Source: Adiantum capillus-veneris
Lineage: Eukaryota; Streptophyta; Polypodiopsida; Polypodiales; Pteridaceae
Reading direction: 5' to 3'
DNA length: 64,000 bases
NCBI GenBank assembly: GCA_014529385.2
Contig: CM043953.1
Coordinates: 79,472,338-79,536,337 of the forward strand
In this document: one piece after another, positions 45,591-56,559 of the stretch
Layout: every line of letters begins with the position of its first letter
Position numbering within the stretch: the first letter of the stretch is position 1
Notes under the pieces: model-generated
Seen by the model: the letters and a program-made list of their open reading frames with translations, nothing else
Told to the model about the DNA's origin: nothing
The model's database searches: none
Program-made: the position numbers and the translations under genes

Positions 45591-47181
45591 TTAACAATCT
45601 TTTGACAGGAGGCGCTTTGCAACCTCTCTACGACGTTCTATAGCGTTGGGTAGAATGGATGTAAGGACAAAAGCAGCTATAGCTTGGGCACTGCCAACCC
45701 CCAGGGCTTGACAAAGAGCTATGCATGTCATGACCTTGCCACAGAATCCAGTGCCAAAAGTGGCAATTGCAAGTGATTTTTTCACAAGAATAATCACATG
45801 GATTGTTTGAGGAATGGTCGCTAAACATAGGAGTTTACTTGCAACCTTAAGCACCCATAAAACAAAATGGCCATTTGGGGAGAAATCCTTGTGTATGATG
45901 CACACATCTTGCATTGGTAGTTTGCCGATGTAGTGTGCTAGGGCTGCTTCAATCCCAAACACCGTGCGCTCTCCCCCCCTTCCGGCTAGCCCAAAGGTCC
46001 ATGTCCAAAACATCTTGCAAAATTGTAATTAACCAAAAGCAAAGAAGAAAGGTTGAATTATCAATGTAGAAGATGCTTAGTATTACCTCTTGTTGATTAT
46101 CCTCATCATCTATAGTTGGTGTGGCTTCAAGGTTGATAGAGGATTTGCTCTCATCAACCTTGCGAGGGCTCTGCGAACAAGGCGAATCGGGGTGGATAGG
46201 AGTTTGGTTGGCAACAACCATAGCTTGTGTGGCAAAGAAATCCGTGTCCATGACTTTGTTCTCCTCTACATCGAGAATATTCACTGTCTCTAGTGCAATT
46301 GTGTCAGCAACAGAGTCCCCCAATGGAAGCAACTTGTCATCTGTAGCTTCTGGTGTAGGATCAAGGGGGAAATCCATCTTGGTGCATTTGAGGCTAGGAC
46401 ACTCATCTAGTCAAACACCAAAAGCCTTTTCAAGATCATCTAAGAATAAATACTCCTCATATTCTATAATTATGATGTTGAGACAGCTAATCTCTACTTC
46501 GCGAGTTGCAGCAGAGTCACAGCACTTGGGGTTGGGCACTTCGCAAGTGCCAGCAATCTGCGCTCTCACTACAACTGCTTCTTCCAAGCCGTGGGGATAT
46601 TCGGTAGCTTGCAGTCTTTGCTCACTTTGGACATCTATAGGTGCGGCCTTGGGATCTTTACGATCAGCCAACAACCCACCCACTGCCAAATGTGGGATCT
46701 CCATCTCCTCCAAGGAGGACTCCTCATTGAGGAGGAAGAAGAGAGTGGCAATATTGGACAAGAAATATTGCCCAATTTTGCGCTTCTTGAAGGAGTCTGC
46801 AACTTCCTTTGTCACTTGACGAAAGTGGTTCGCCTCTTTTGCAATCGCTTCAAAGAAAGCTAGCCTCTTTGAAAATGTTGTGTCGCCCTTGTGGATGTAG
46901 CGAAGCAGATCACATGACAACCACAACATGGTGTTGTCTTCAAAGTTCACAGCATACTTGACTATACACGCATGCATATACTCTATGATATCGTGAAAAG
47001 TTTCATTGTGGAGTTGCATGGTTTTTTGTAAATCCACTGTGCGGGTAAAGAAGCTGTGAAGATCACTGCGTCCAACATATTTGGTGTCCTCTAAGAAAAG
47101 AAGAAACCGCAAAAGGGGTGTGTGTGTCTCTTTCGGCGCTGCTGTTGCGTGGGAGGAGGATGCACTAGCATGTGCTTCCAT
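45591..47181 (-). pseudogene. Gene B of the large TIR element: unrecognised two-exon gene with one premature stop
   Basis: The minus strand has ATG at 47181 (MEAHASASSSHATAAPKETH), a first exon to 46087, an intron 46086-46014 (GAG|GTAATA ... TTTTGCAAG|ATG, phase 0), and a second exon to the stop at 45591. The frame is open for about 505 codons except for a single TGA at 46413-46411. The N-terminal half is probably alpha-helical (LFLEDTKYVGRSDLHSFFTR, FHDIIEYMHACIVKYAV). The middle is acidic and Ser/Pro-rich. The second exon has two hydrophobic stretches (VLWVLKVASKLLCLATI and SAQAIAAFVLTSILP) that could be membrane segments. No family was recognised. A (GA)n leader and a TATA box precede it. 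Near-intactness suggests recent function or one error. Confidence 0.6.

Positions 47182-47263
<82 letters not shown>
47182..47263. repeat. (CT)n microsatellite forming the 5' leader of gene B
   Basis: About 80 bp of CT (GA on the coding strand) ends directly at the ATG of gene B. Confidence 0.95.
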
Positions 47264-47265
<2 letters not shown>

Positions 47266-47325
47266 GTGTGTGTCTTATTTCTGTCTCTCTCAAGTGTTGA
47301 CAGAAAAATAAGAAGCCCCCTCCCC

Positions 47326-47333
47326 TTTATATA
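47326..47333 (-). promoter_or_regulatory. TATA box of gene B
   Basis: Minus-strand TATATAAA at 47333-47326, about 145 bp upstream of the gene B ATG. A 14-base C run lies directly upstream. Confidence 0.6.
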
Positions 47334-47554
47334 CCCCCTCCCCCCCCCCCCCCACGACCCGCTACAGAAAAAGACACCATCCCAAAGCTCTTTGATATAC
47401 ATACAGACACACATGGGTGCGCACAAACACCCAAACAAAATGCAAAAAACTTAATCAACAAAGGTGATACTATAATGACAAAAAAGTTTTGAATTTACAT
47501 TAAATAGAAGGCTTTACAATGTGGCATTAGAGCCGGTTACATTGATCTATCAGA

Positions 47555-48877
47555 TCAACTCAAAGACAGTGCGCCGCCAACCCTCCACTCCTCTTGCACT
47601 TTCATGGCAACCTCCATCCACCTACCAATCTAAAACAACAAAAATGCTTTTAACAAGACTAGAAATTGGCACATGTAGACAACATATAAACTAAACTGAC
47701 CTTTTGCCAATTTAGACGAAAGTAAGCATCTTTGATTTCTTCGTAGCCCAAGATAATCAAGTGTTCCCGTATGTTGGTGAGTGTCCAGTGTTCACTAACT
47801 GGCACAATCTCAAAAACACCATTTGACAAAGTAATCGGCATGTCAAATGTCACAAAATTAGCAACACTAGATTGTAAGGGTATCCACTTTCCACTCTTAC
47901 ACATCCAACGTTCATAGAAAATGTAAGTATAAAGTAGTGCATACTTTCAAATATCGTATCTCTATACCTAAAGCACCCACCTTACACTTGTATTTATCTC
48001 CTTGGTGTACTCCCTCAACCATTCCCCAATTATCTCCAAATACTACTTTTAGTGCTTCATACATGACATTCTTGCTACAAAACATAGTAGGTGTGACGCA
48101 AAATAGCAATGTCTTGAACAGGTGTACAAAAACATGCATGGGGTAGCACCAACTAAGCCCTACTGATCTGGAAGCCTTCCCAAATTTTAATGAGGAGCAA
48201 ATATCAGAAAGCATCTTCTCCTTCACTGAGAAAAGTGACCACGCATCAGGTTGTGGCCATTCCAAACTCAGTAATGAAGGTTTGTCAACAACAATAATCT
48301 TACCATATCCATCCTTTGAGGCCGGCACTACATATGTGTGTGAGTAGAAGAAGATTCTGCATTGCAGAAGAATCAAAGGTGGCAGGTTGGGAAGCATCAT
48401 AACACCAATGTCTGCATGAAGAGCATTGAAGTTTCCTGTGAGACTCTTGATTGGTTGTTCCTCAACAAGGTCGGATGGGAATATATCTATGACAACACCA
48501 AAAACTATTAATAAAAAACAAATAACAAGCGTTTACAATCAGCAACCAACAATGTTTTACGACTTACAATGTATTGGGAAATCTCTTGAGCTTCCATTCC
48601 TCAAGCGCATGGAACACCAAGAGTACACATGTTGAACAATGGCCACTGTGCCATTGACTCTATGGTTTTTGAAACCAAGAAGTCTCCACTTTCAATGTTC
48701 GTCAAGGTTACCACGGTTTTGAACTCGATGAGGCCTGATAGTTGTAGGTTACACGAAGATCCAAGATCCTTTAGAAAACACCTGCGGCATGCATTCCCCA
48801 TTATAATCCCTAGTGTTATGCAAGCAAATTTCCTCTATCTCATCCTTTGGCTTCCTTGAAGTGGAGGGGGTTGACAT
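47555..48877 (-). pseudogene. Gene A of the large TIR element: unrecognised multi-exon gene
   Basis: Putative parts on the minus strand: ATG 48877 (MSTPSTSRKPKDEIEEICLH); an overlapping frame IMGNACRRCFLKDLGSSCNL to about 48610; an exon from about 48506 after a TTAATAG acceptor (VFGVVIDIFPSDLVEEQPIK ... NNW-type GDNWGMVEGVHQGD) to 47947; an exon YERWMCKSGKWIP ... ITLSNGVFEIVPVSEHWTLT to 47701; an intron 47700-47630 (GTCAGT ... TTTTAG); and a last exon 47629-47555 (IGRWMEVAMKVQEEWRVGG). Splice sites and long well-formed frames argue for a real gene. Frame changes near 47940 and 48780 argue for decay. No family recognised. It lies just inside the R-type end and points inward. Confidence 0.5.
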
Positions 48878-48879
48878 GG

Positions 48880-49386
48880 TAGCACCAGAAGAAGAATAGT
48901 TGTGGTGTTAGAGAGAGAGAGGCTGTTGCTTCACGAATGAAATGAGAAGCAATGGTTGAATGGGAAACAAAGGGGAGAAGAAGTAGTTTAAATGGATGGT
49001 GTGGATGAAAGGGGAGACAGGTCGTGCATCTATGGAAAGCTTTCATTTGTGATGTAGCTATGGAAAGCTTGGCGAGAGGGGGAGAAGTGGCTACTGGGGA
49101 GCAAGGGGAGAAGAAGTAGTTTAAAGGGATGGTGTGGATGAAAGGGGGAGACAACTGGTGCAGCTATGGAAAGCTTGGAGGTAGAAGGAGAAAGAGAAGA
49201 GAGAAGAGGTAGAATAGAGGGTACTGTGAGAAATGCAGATTTTGGTCAAAGAAAATGGTTTTTTGACCATGTATTTGGTTAGGAGAGCTTTTGGAGAGTG
49301 AAAAGTGAGATTTAGAGATTTTTTTAAAAAAATTGAAATTTTAGGGTTACTTTATGGGCGCCCATGAAAATGGAGGGAACCCCCAA

Positions 49387-49419
<33 letters not shown>

Positions 49420-49574
49420 TTCCCCCTTCTCTTTCTTTCTAGAGGACAAAGCTATAATGAGGGGAACAAATAGGTCCCCATGCCCCCTACTACCCTACCT
49501 TTTGAGAGGGTATAGATGTGGCCACCACCCTCTTCCTATTGGTCCATGCTTAATCACCCCTTAAGCTAAAGGGC
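48880..49574 (-). other. R-arm and presumed promoter of gene A
   Basis: Non-coding. Shares words with the R-arm of the nested element at 39420-39990 (AATAGGAAGAGGGTGG, ATGGTCAAAAAA, CCAAGCTTTCCAT), in inverted orientation as expected. Contains a direct repeat (GGGGAGAAGAAGTAGTTTAA near 48972 and 49107). A 31-base C run is at 49389-49419. Confidence 0.6.
49389..49419. repeat. 31-base poly-C run
   Basis: Uninterrupted C homopolymer inside the R-arm of the large element. Confidence 0.95.
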
Positions 49575-49597
49575 CCTTTTGGGGTTCATATTTTTCC
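49575..49597 (-). repeat. Right terminal inverted repeat of the large element (R-type end)
   Basis: Reverse complement identical to 34926-34948 over 23 bases; TA follows at 49598-49599. Confidence 0.93.
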
Positions 49598-49599
49598 TA

Positions 49600-50530
49600 A
49601 TGGGGGAGCAAGCTCTTAGAGGGCGGCAGGGAAGAAAGAGGGCCAGGTTTTTTTGCAAGTTTGGGCGAGCTCCTAGGGAGCCGAGAGCGGCAGAAGAGGA
49701 AGAAGAAGATCGGGTGCCTTTTTTTTTTTTTTTTGCTCAAGGCGGAGCCCTCGGCCTAGAGGAGGGGGACTCGCAGGTGTGTTCCCTAGCCCTCAAGGCA
49801 GGACGAAGGCAAGACGAAGTCAGGTTTCTAAGTGAGGAGGGGCACACAAGCAGTGAAGCCAAAGATTGTAGGTTTTTTATTGGTTGCTCAAGGTCTCCAT
49901 GCCAAGCAGGTTTTAACAGCTCTTCATGGTGGGATAGACGAGGTTTTTTGTCATAATAGAGGCAAGTCATATCAATTCTTGGTGTTGTATCCTCCTTCTT
50001 TCCCCCCTTTTCTCTTTGCTTTGTTCCATTCATCCGGTGTCGGTGTTGGAGATGTGTGTACCTCCTTGGGCATCTCTGTGTGTAAGAGAGAAAGAGAGAG
50101 TGATGTGTGTTGCGGCACGGTCGTAAACGGGTCGGATCGGTGTGGAATATTGTTGTCGATCATGCGAGTTTTGAAGGTGAACTCTAGTGGATCGGGGTGC
50201 AGTGATTATCCTGACCTATAGAGAGGCAAAATGTTTGGGTTCCAGGTGTGTTCCCCTTTCCCCCCATCCAAAGTAAATCAAGGATCTAACCTTGCTTTTT
50301 GCAAAAAAAAAGCACCTAACAGCATAAAAACATGAAAAAGTCAAAAATGGCGGATTTTTCCAAAACTGAACCAAACGTCCGTCTAACCTACTGGAACATG
50401 GAAACGACCCTGCTTTTCACTTTAGAACCTTCCAATATTTTCAATCAAGCATCTTAAGTCAAATTTTAGCAAAATAGATATTGAAAGCTATTTTTTTTAT
50501 TTTTTAAAGAGACCTGAAAATTGGAGATCT
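49600..50530 (-). other. Flank of the large element; LTR-like end of a minus-strand Ty3 relic
   Basis: The first 60 bp repeat the left flank of the large element (GAGCAAGCTCTTAGAGGGCG ...). A further related unit follows at about 49667. Near 50527 the minus strand reads TGTGGGGGGATGTAAGATCT, a polypurine tract followed by TGTAAGATC, the likely start of a 3' LTR running leftwards. No gene is supportable. Confidence 0.4.
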
Positions 50531-50599
50531 TACATCCCCCCACACTTGAAAAATTTGAGGTGTCCTCACCTCGACATGAAATCTCGATAATTTAGTCTC

Positions 50600-51730
50600 A
50601 TTACATCATCACGTTCCCAAGTGGCATCTTCCTGAGGATACATTGACCATTTTAACAAGGTGCTCGATAATGGTTCGATTACGCAGAGGCTTGGTTCTAC
50701 TTTGAAGTATCATTTCGGGATAAACTTCAAAAGTTTCCTCGGTAGATGTAGATAATAGAGAATCATCAAAAATATGTTGCGGATCAGGTACATACTTCTT
50801 GAGTAAGATGACATGAAAAACATCATGTACCTTTATGGGTGGTGGTAACAAGAGTCTGTAAGCTTAATCATTAATTTGCTCTATGATTACAAAAGGTCCA
50901 CAATATTTGGCACTCAGCTTCTTACACTTACCCATTGACAAAGAGCTACATTTGGGTTTCACTCTCAAAAATACCATATCGCCTTCTTCAAAAAGTATGG
51001 CAAATCCTATCGGATCAACATAACTCTTCTGTCTATCTTGAGCAATCTTAATATATCTGCTGTATAAGATCGATTTGTATTTGCATCTCATCCAACATTC
51101 CTTTCGATGCTTGAACTCGTATGAGAGGATGTGTCCATTTGAGTGGAGTAAGACACTCTTTTCCATACAATGCTTGAAAAGGAGACATCCCAACTAAGCG
51201 TTGAAATGAGGAATTATGTGCAAATTCAACCAAATACAAATAGCTAATCCATTTACTCTGTTCGTGCTTATAATAAGCTCTTAACATGTCTTCAATGATT
51301 TGATTTGTTCTTTTTGTCTGCTCATCAGTCTGAGGATGATAAGCAGTACTAAAGGCCAACTGGGTTTTTGTAGCTGAGAATAAGGCTTTCCAAAAATTAG
51401 AGGTGAATTTTGCATCACGATCAAAACTTATCCGACGAGGTAAACCATGATACATAAAAACACCTTTCATGAAGATTTGAGTTATATCCTTAGCCATAAA
51501 CATTGTCTTGGCTGGAAATAAATGGGTCATTTTTGTAAGCATATCAACAACCACAAAAATAGTCATATCCCAGAGATGTAGGAAGTCCTTTAATAAAATC
51601 CATGGATATGCATTCCCATTTCATTTGTGGAGCATCAATAGGTTGAATCTTACCGGGGTATCAAACTCATTCAGCTTTAATACGTTGACATGTTAAACAT
51701 CTTGTAACATAGTTCAACACATCACGCTTT
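50600..51730 (-). pseudogene. Ty3-type integrase and pol C-terminus remnant
   Basis: Minus-strand frames give part of the zinc region (YVTRCLTCQRIKAE), the integrase core with WECISMDFIKGLP, ISFDRDAKFTSNFW and AYHPQTDEQTKRTNQ, then a C-terminal GDMVFLRVKPK block and KVHDVFHVILLKKYVPDP with a chromodomain-like LRNRTI tail. The first Asp is in a different frame from the rest (frameshift near 51570). QTDEQT replaces the usual QTDGQT, so the copy is inactive. RT and RNase H are absent upstream. Confidence 0.85.
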
Positions 51731-53196
51731 AGTCCTTGCATACGCACTTTGGAAATAGGCATTTGTTGCGGGGAAGATGATCTAGGAGGAACTGTGTCAT
51801 TCTGTCTTCACTCCTTGTGACCCATTTTGAAGTCCCTTTATTCCCATTCTCCTGCCTATGTTTCTCTTCAACAACAGCCTCATTGGATTGACATTTGGCA
51901 ATGTACACATGCACTGACAAAGAGTCTACAGGGTCATTCCAACCTGTTTCTAGCCGAATGCAATCTCCAACTTCATGCAAGACCTCTTTATTCATTTTAC
52001 CCTTCACAACAGGCTCTATTACACATGGCCACAATTCTCCAATCCCATTAGATAATTCTTCTTCAATCTTGAATTCTTTTTTTATTAATAGGTTATACCT
52101 TCATCCCATAGGTGGCTGCTTCAACCATTGAGATGGCATGGCTAATAGCCATGTCTTCAACTAGCTTCTCCATTCCACCTTTTCCAAAGTCTGTCCCCAA
52201 GATCTTACTTGTTTCACTTAAGTGAATTTTTCCATCTTTAAAGAAAACAAGCTCCTGCTTCTTTAAAACTTTTACAGTCCCTCCTTCCATGGTCAGCACT
52301 ATCACACCATATGCATCCATTTACAAAGCCTTCTCTATTTTGAGATCGTTGCCCTATGGATTGACCTGATGGTTGCCCCTTCTCTTCTAGCCTTGTAATC
52401 TTTAACTTTAGTTCTTGCATTCCTTTAACCATATCATCAATGATGGATTTTTCACTCTTTGGAACCACAATCATAGTCTTTATATCTTGAGAACACTTGG
52501 GGCTAGAGTAGGGTTGATTATCATTTTGTCTCTTTCTCTTGTCACTTAGCTAGCAGTGAAATGGCATCTTTGACCTCATTCCAATCAGTCTTTCAGCCCC
52601 GTTCCGCATCCTTATCTTCAAGTATTAACTCTAACTTCTCTTGCATCTCTTTGCTTATTGCCTGCAAAAATAATTTTTTTTGCTTTTAGGGTAGCCTTCT
52701 CAGTCCTTGAAATTTGATCATAGCAGCATTGAAATTCCCTTAGCAGTTTGGTAGGCAAAAGTCCCTCTTTTGGCCGAAATAACCACTCTAAAAAAGTCCT
52801 CTTTGTTACCCTTTTGGAGTCCTCCATGAAATACTCTTCTTTTAAGGCTAATGCTTCCCATGTTGCCCCATGCTCATTTCTAACTCCCCTTACATGCTCT
52901 CTGATCTCAGGAACCACAGCCATCTCGAAACTTTGAACCATTTCTGCTTCAGGCACTCGATGCAGCTCCATCTCCTTTACATACCCACAAAGATGCTTTG
53001 TTACATCTTTAACATTTAATTGGTCCATTTTCTTTACCACAAATTGAAGCGCTTTGATTGAGGAAATCTCCCTCCTTTTAGCAGCTTGTTGTTCCTGCAT
53101 AAACATCACAAAGGCTTGAAACATTTGCATTGTGACTGAATCAAACCAAACTCCCTCTTTCTCCATAGATTTAAATATTTGATTTGAGACCTTCAA
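51731..53196 (-). pseudogene. Ty3-type gag remnant fused by deletion to integrase
   Basis: ATG 53196 (MKVSNQIFKSMEKEGVWFDS) opens a gag-like frame with coiled-coil and capsid-like text (WEALALKEEYFMEDSKRVTK, LLPTKLLREFQCCYDQIS) to about 52618. After frame changes come a coiled coil, a CCHC knuckle CIWCDSADHGRRDC (about 52330) and a trailing domain to 51731. This directly abuts the integrase zinc region near 51735, so protease, RT and RNase H have been lost. Assignment rests on the knuckle and on typical plant Ty3 gag text. Confidence 0.7.
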
Positions 53197-53199
53197 TGA

Positions 53200-53860
53200 A
53201 CCTTTTGAGCCCTCACCCTAGCCTACTTTGCATCGAGTTCACCAAACTTGTGTCAAGAAGTGGATTGTGCATCTAAGAAAGCATTGAGCCTCTGACTGTG
53301 AGAGTTTGCAGCAAAATCAAGCAAGTAGTAGAAGATTTGAATCTAAAAACAAACTTTAAAAAAACAAAAATCTAGTCATGAAATCTTTATTGTGGAAAAG
53401 AGCCAAGATCACAACTCAAAACTCTTGTGTGTGTGATGATTTGGTGTAGCCATGTTGGGTAGAAGCTTGTACTGGTGGTACCACTTTTTGCACTTTTTGG
53501 TGGTACCCCTTCAAAAAAGTGGGGACCGGTAAATTTTTTGAAACAAAAATTCAAAACTTGTCACACATGAAGATGGGGCTTATAAAGTGCTAGAAAAGGG
53601 GTTGGAAAAAAAACTCCAAAAGAAAGATTCAATGCCCAAAGAATTGCCAATGTACCTAAAACGGCCAGCCCACATAAGGTCACTACATATAGACTTTCAC
53701 AATTGAAATAGAGCATTCCCTATCATGCCACAAAGCTTAATTGGTGCAACAATAAACAATTTGTCCTAATCATGAATGTCCCATGTGCCATGAAAATACA
53801 TAAATGATTTGTCAATCATCCACTACAACAGCTTAGGCCAACAAGTATTCAATTTGATCG
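53200..53860. other. Non-coding DNA between the Ty3 relic and the LINE relic
   Basis: Nothing recognisable except a repeated GGTGGTACCACTTTTTGCAC / TTTTTGGTGGTACCCC motif near 53477-53510. Confidence 0.4.
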
Positions 53861-54292
53861 TATGCTTAATTAAGGCTACCCTTCTTGTATGCGTGTGGTT
53901 CTTTAGGTTCATCATCCCAAGACCTCCAAAATATACAAGTATTTTTAGTTCTCAAAATAAAATAAAGCATCCAGAATCTCATGAACACTAGACAGATGTG
54001 CATCCTCTCATCAAAATGAGAGACACACCCAAATATGAGTTGAAATTTAGACACTTTAATATGGAATGCATTATACCAAATATCTTGCAAGCATTTCCAC
54101 CATTGCTTCACCAAGGGACAATTACGTAATAGATGCTTAGCTATCTTTTTTGCTTTACATCTTGGGCATTGACCATTAGACATATTGTTTTCGTGCAGTA
54201 AGCCTGCGAGTGAAAGGGATCTAGGGAGAACTCTTCATTAAAACAATTTGTCTTGAGAGAGCAAGGTAGCTCCCACCAGGCTTCAAGTTTGA

Positions 54293-54427
54293 GTATCCGC
54301 CATTGTTGAGAGAAAAGAAAAGTCAATGTTCAATTCCAATTGTGGCTGATCTCTGAGCCTAAGTATCCACTATTGTTCAGAGAAAAGAGAAGTCCATGTT
54401 CAATTGCATCTATGGCTGATCTCTGAC
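54293..54427. repeat. Diverged 70-bp tandem duplication inside the LINE relic
   Basis: Two adjacent copies of GTATCC.C.ATTGTT.AGAGA ... GGCTGATCTCTGA, about 85-90% similar by eye. Confidence 0.85.
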
Positions 54428-54782
54428 ATTGGCAACATTACTTCATACTAGAACTTCTAGTAGGAGGTGTCCACCAATTTTCTTCTGAAGCTAGAAAGGT
54501 GTAATCTCTGCATCTATCTATAGTAACCATGTTACAAGGGATGCCAAGTTGGAAATGTGAGCACATACCTAATCCCAAGCTGTCCTCTGACCGTTCCCAA
54601 GTCTAAATTGTCTCTTGGCAATCGTAAAGCAATATAACTGCTGTTAGAGTCAAAACATTATTGAATTGAGCAAAAACACTTTTAAAGAGGACAAGGACTT
54701 TCTTTCAAGGAGGATAAGGATTTTTCTAGATGCAAATGCAATTTTGCTGCCAAAGAAAACAGAGATAGGTGTGCCATACATT

Positions 54783-56134
54783 TTAACACTAGAATGGTAA
54801 CCTAATAGGACATAAAAGTGTCCTTTCAGGGTTTTGGAAAAAAATTCCAAAACCATAGTAGATCCACTCATTTTGAAAAATCCTTTCATGAGCTTATATT
54901 TCAATAACTACTACATATGGAAAAAATGAATGAGAAACTTCTAATTTTTCTCATCCCTTGGTCACTACAAGCCTCCAAAGTTGATGGACCAGTGCATTTT
55001 GCCCAAAATAGCAATTTCTTACGGTTGATTGCATATAAATAAGAGTGGGGATTTTTGTAGGACCTGAGATAAAACGCCCCATTAACTTCAATGGGTTGGT
55101 GACCAAAACATATGGTTGCTTTTACCTCACTAATTTTTTTTTGGGCAAAAAAAAAGGTACAAAAAAGTTGCATTTTTGCCATTCTGCGGACCTATCATCA
55201 AAGTTTCTATAGTCACTCTCAATACAAATACTATATACATGTTTTCTTAGTTCCCTTTCGGCCTTTGGATTCAAAAGGAGCCATGGATCATGTCAAAAGG
55301 ATAATGGATCTTTTACAATTGGAACCTTGGGGGCAATGATAAAGTGCTAAATACAGCAAACATGAAAAAATTGGGTTTAGCATTATGACCTCTAGAAACC
55401 CATAGAAACTACTCAATATCTAGCCAAGTTTGTAGTCTATCATTAGATATGGTTACTACCTACAAAATACACACAATTGGCCTAAGAAACTAGCAATATT
55501 GATAAAGTTATCCTTGCTACTATAAAATGTATCGTATTCTTCAGCAAATCAAAAAACTCAACCATCATCATAGACTATGCTATATAGCATATTAGGTCCC
55601 CCAAAACTCAAGGAAGATTAGCTTTATGTTATACATTACACTTACACAATCAAAATTGAATTTGGATATCAAGAAAGCCACCAAAAAAATCATAAAAGTG
55701 CTAATTTTGGGCAAAAAACAGGATTATGCAATTCTTGTAAATTGGTCATAACTTTCAATTTTAACACTTAGCTCTCCCTACAAGCATCAAAACATGTTGA
55801 GAACTATGAAGGCCTAACCTCTAGCCATCTAAACCTCACAAACATGAAGTTTAGAGTGGTATAGTTGCCAAAAATTGAAAAAAAAGCCAAAAACAGGACC
55901 CGTTTTTTCACACAGTTTAGGTTCAAAAATGTTGTCCAAGAGTAAGGTTAATGGTGAGATCGATACTCCAAAAAAAATGCTAAGTTTTTTTCAGCTCATA
56001 AGGCAACTTTGTGGATATATAGCACTTAGAAATTCATTTTCATACTCTTCAAATAATGCAAGCAAAATGGTCACTTAACAGGACACGGAAGTGTCCAAGG
56101 ACATAAAAGTGTCCTGTTACCATTCTAGTGTTAA
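54783..56134. mobile_element. 1.35-kb inverted-repeat element flanked by TTAA (MITE-like), inside the LINE relic
   Basis: The ends read TTAACACTAGAATGGTAAC and its exact reverse complement. TTAA at both ends is compatible with a piggyBac-type target duplication. Next to the ends are AGGACATAAAAGTGTCCT-like subterminal palindromes (54807-54824 and 56098-56115). No transposase frame was found inside, so it is non-autonomous. It interrupts the RT frame of the surrounding LINE. Confidence 0.85.
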
Positions 56135-56559
56135 CAAGCTAATATTGTCAACATGCACAAAAACACTAGTGTCATTAGAAAATTCAAATGCCAACAGATG
56201 CTTATCTCCAATTTGCAACCCCTTGAGATGACCAAAAGCAACTTATTTCTCTAGAAAAGAATAAAGGGGATGTGTACAAAGTGCAAACAAAATTGGGCTT
56301 AGGATTGACATTCCAGCCTGACAAAATTTCCCACATGAATAATGTGAGTAAGTCTCCAATTAATAATCAACCTAGAGGTAACCCCACAATCCAACAATAG
56401 TATACATGCAGAAATCTTGGGTCCAAACCCCAATTTGAGCATCAACAGCATAATAGAGTCGCATCCGATAGTATCAAAGGTTTTGGCTAAATGTGAGCAT
56501 GTTGTCAAATATAGACCTACCTTCAATAAACTGTGGAGTTATTCTTATAGCAACAGCTT

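Larger units (their letters stand above)
34926..49597 (+). mobile_element. Large TIR transposon carrying a transposase-like gene, an H3-like gene and genes A and B
   Basis: Perfect 23-bp terminal inverted repeats at 34926-34948 and 49575-49597, starting GGAAAAATATGAACCCC. The dinucleotide TA sits directly outside each end (34924-34925, 49598-49599), compatible with a TA target duplication. Weaker inverted similarity (TAAGGGATTAAG / TTAAGGGGTGATTAAG) extends further inside. Contents from left to right: a transposase-like gene (+), an H3-like gene (+) interrupted by a nested element of the same family, and genes B and A (-). Without the nested insertion the element is about 9.2 kb. I cannot assign it to a named superfamily. 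Confidence 0.8.
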
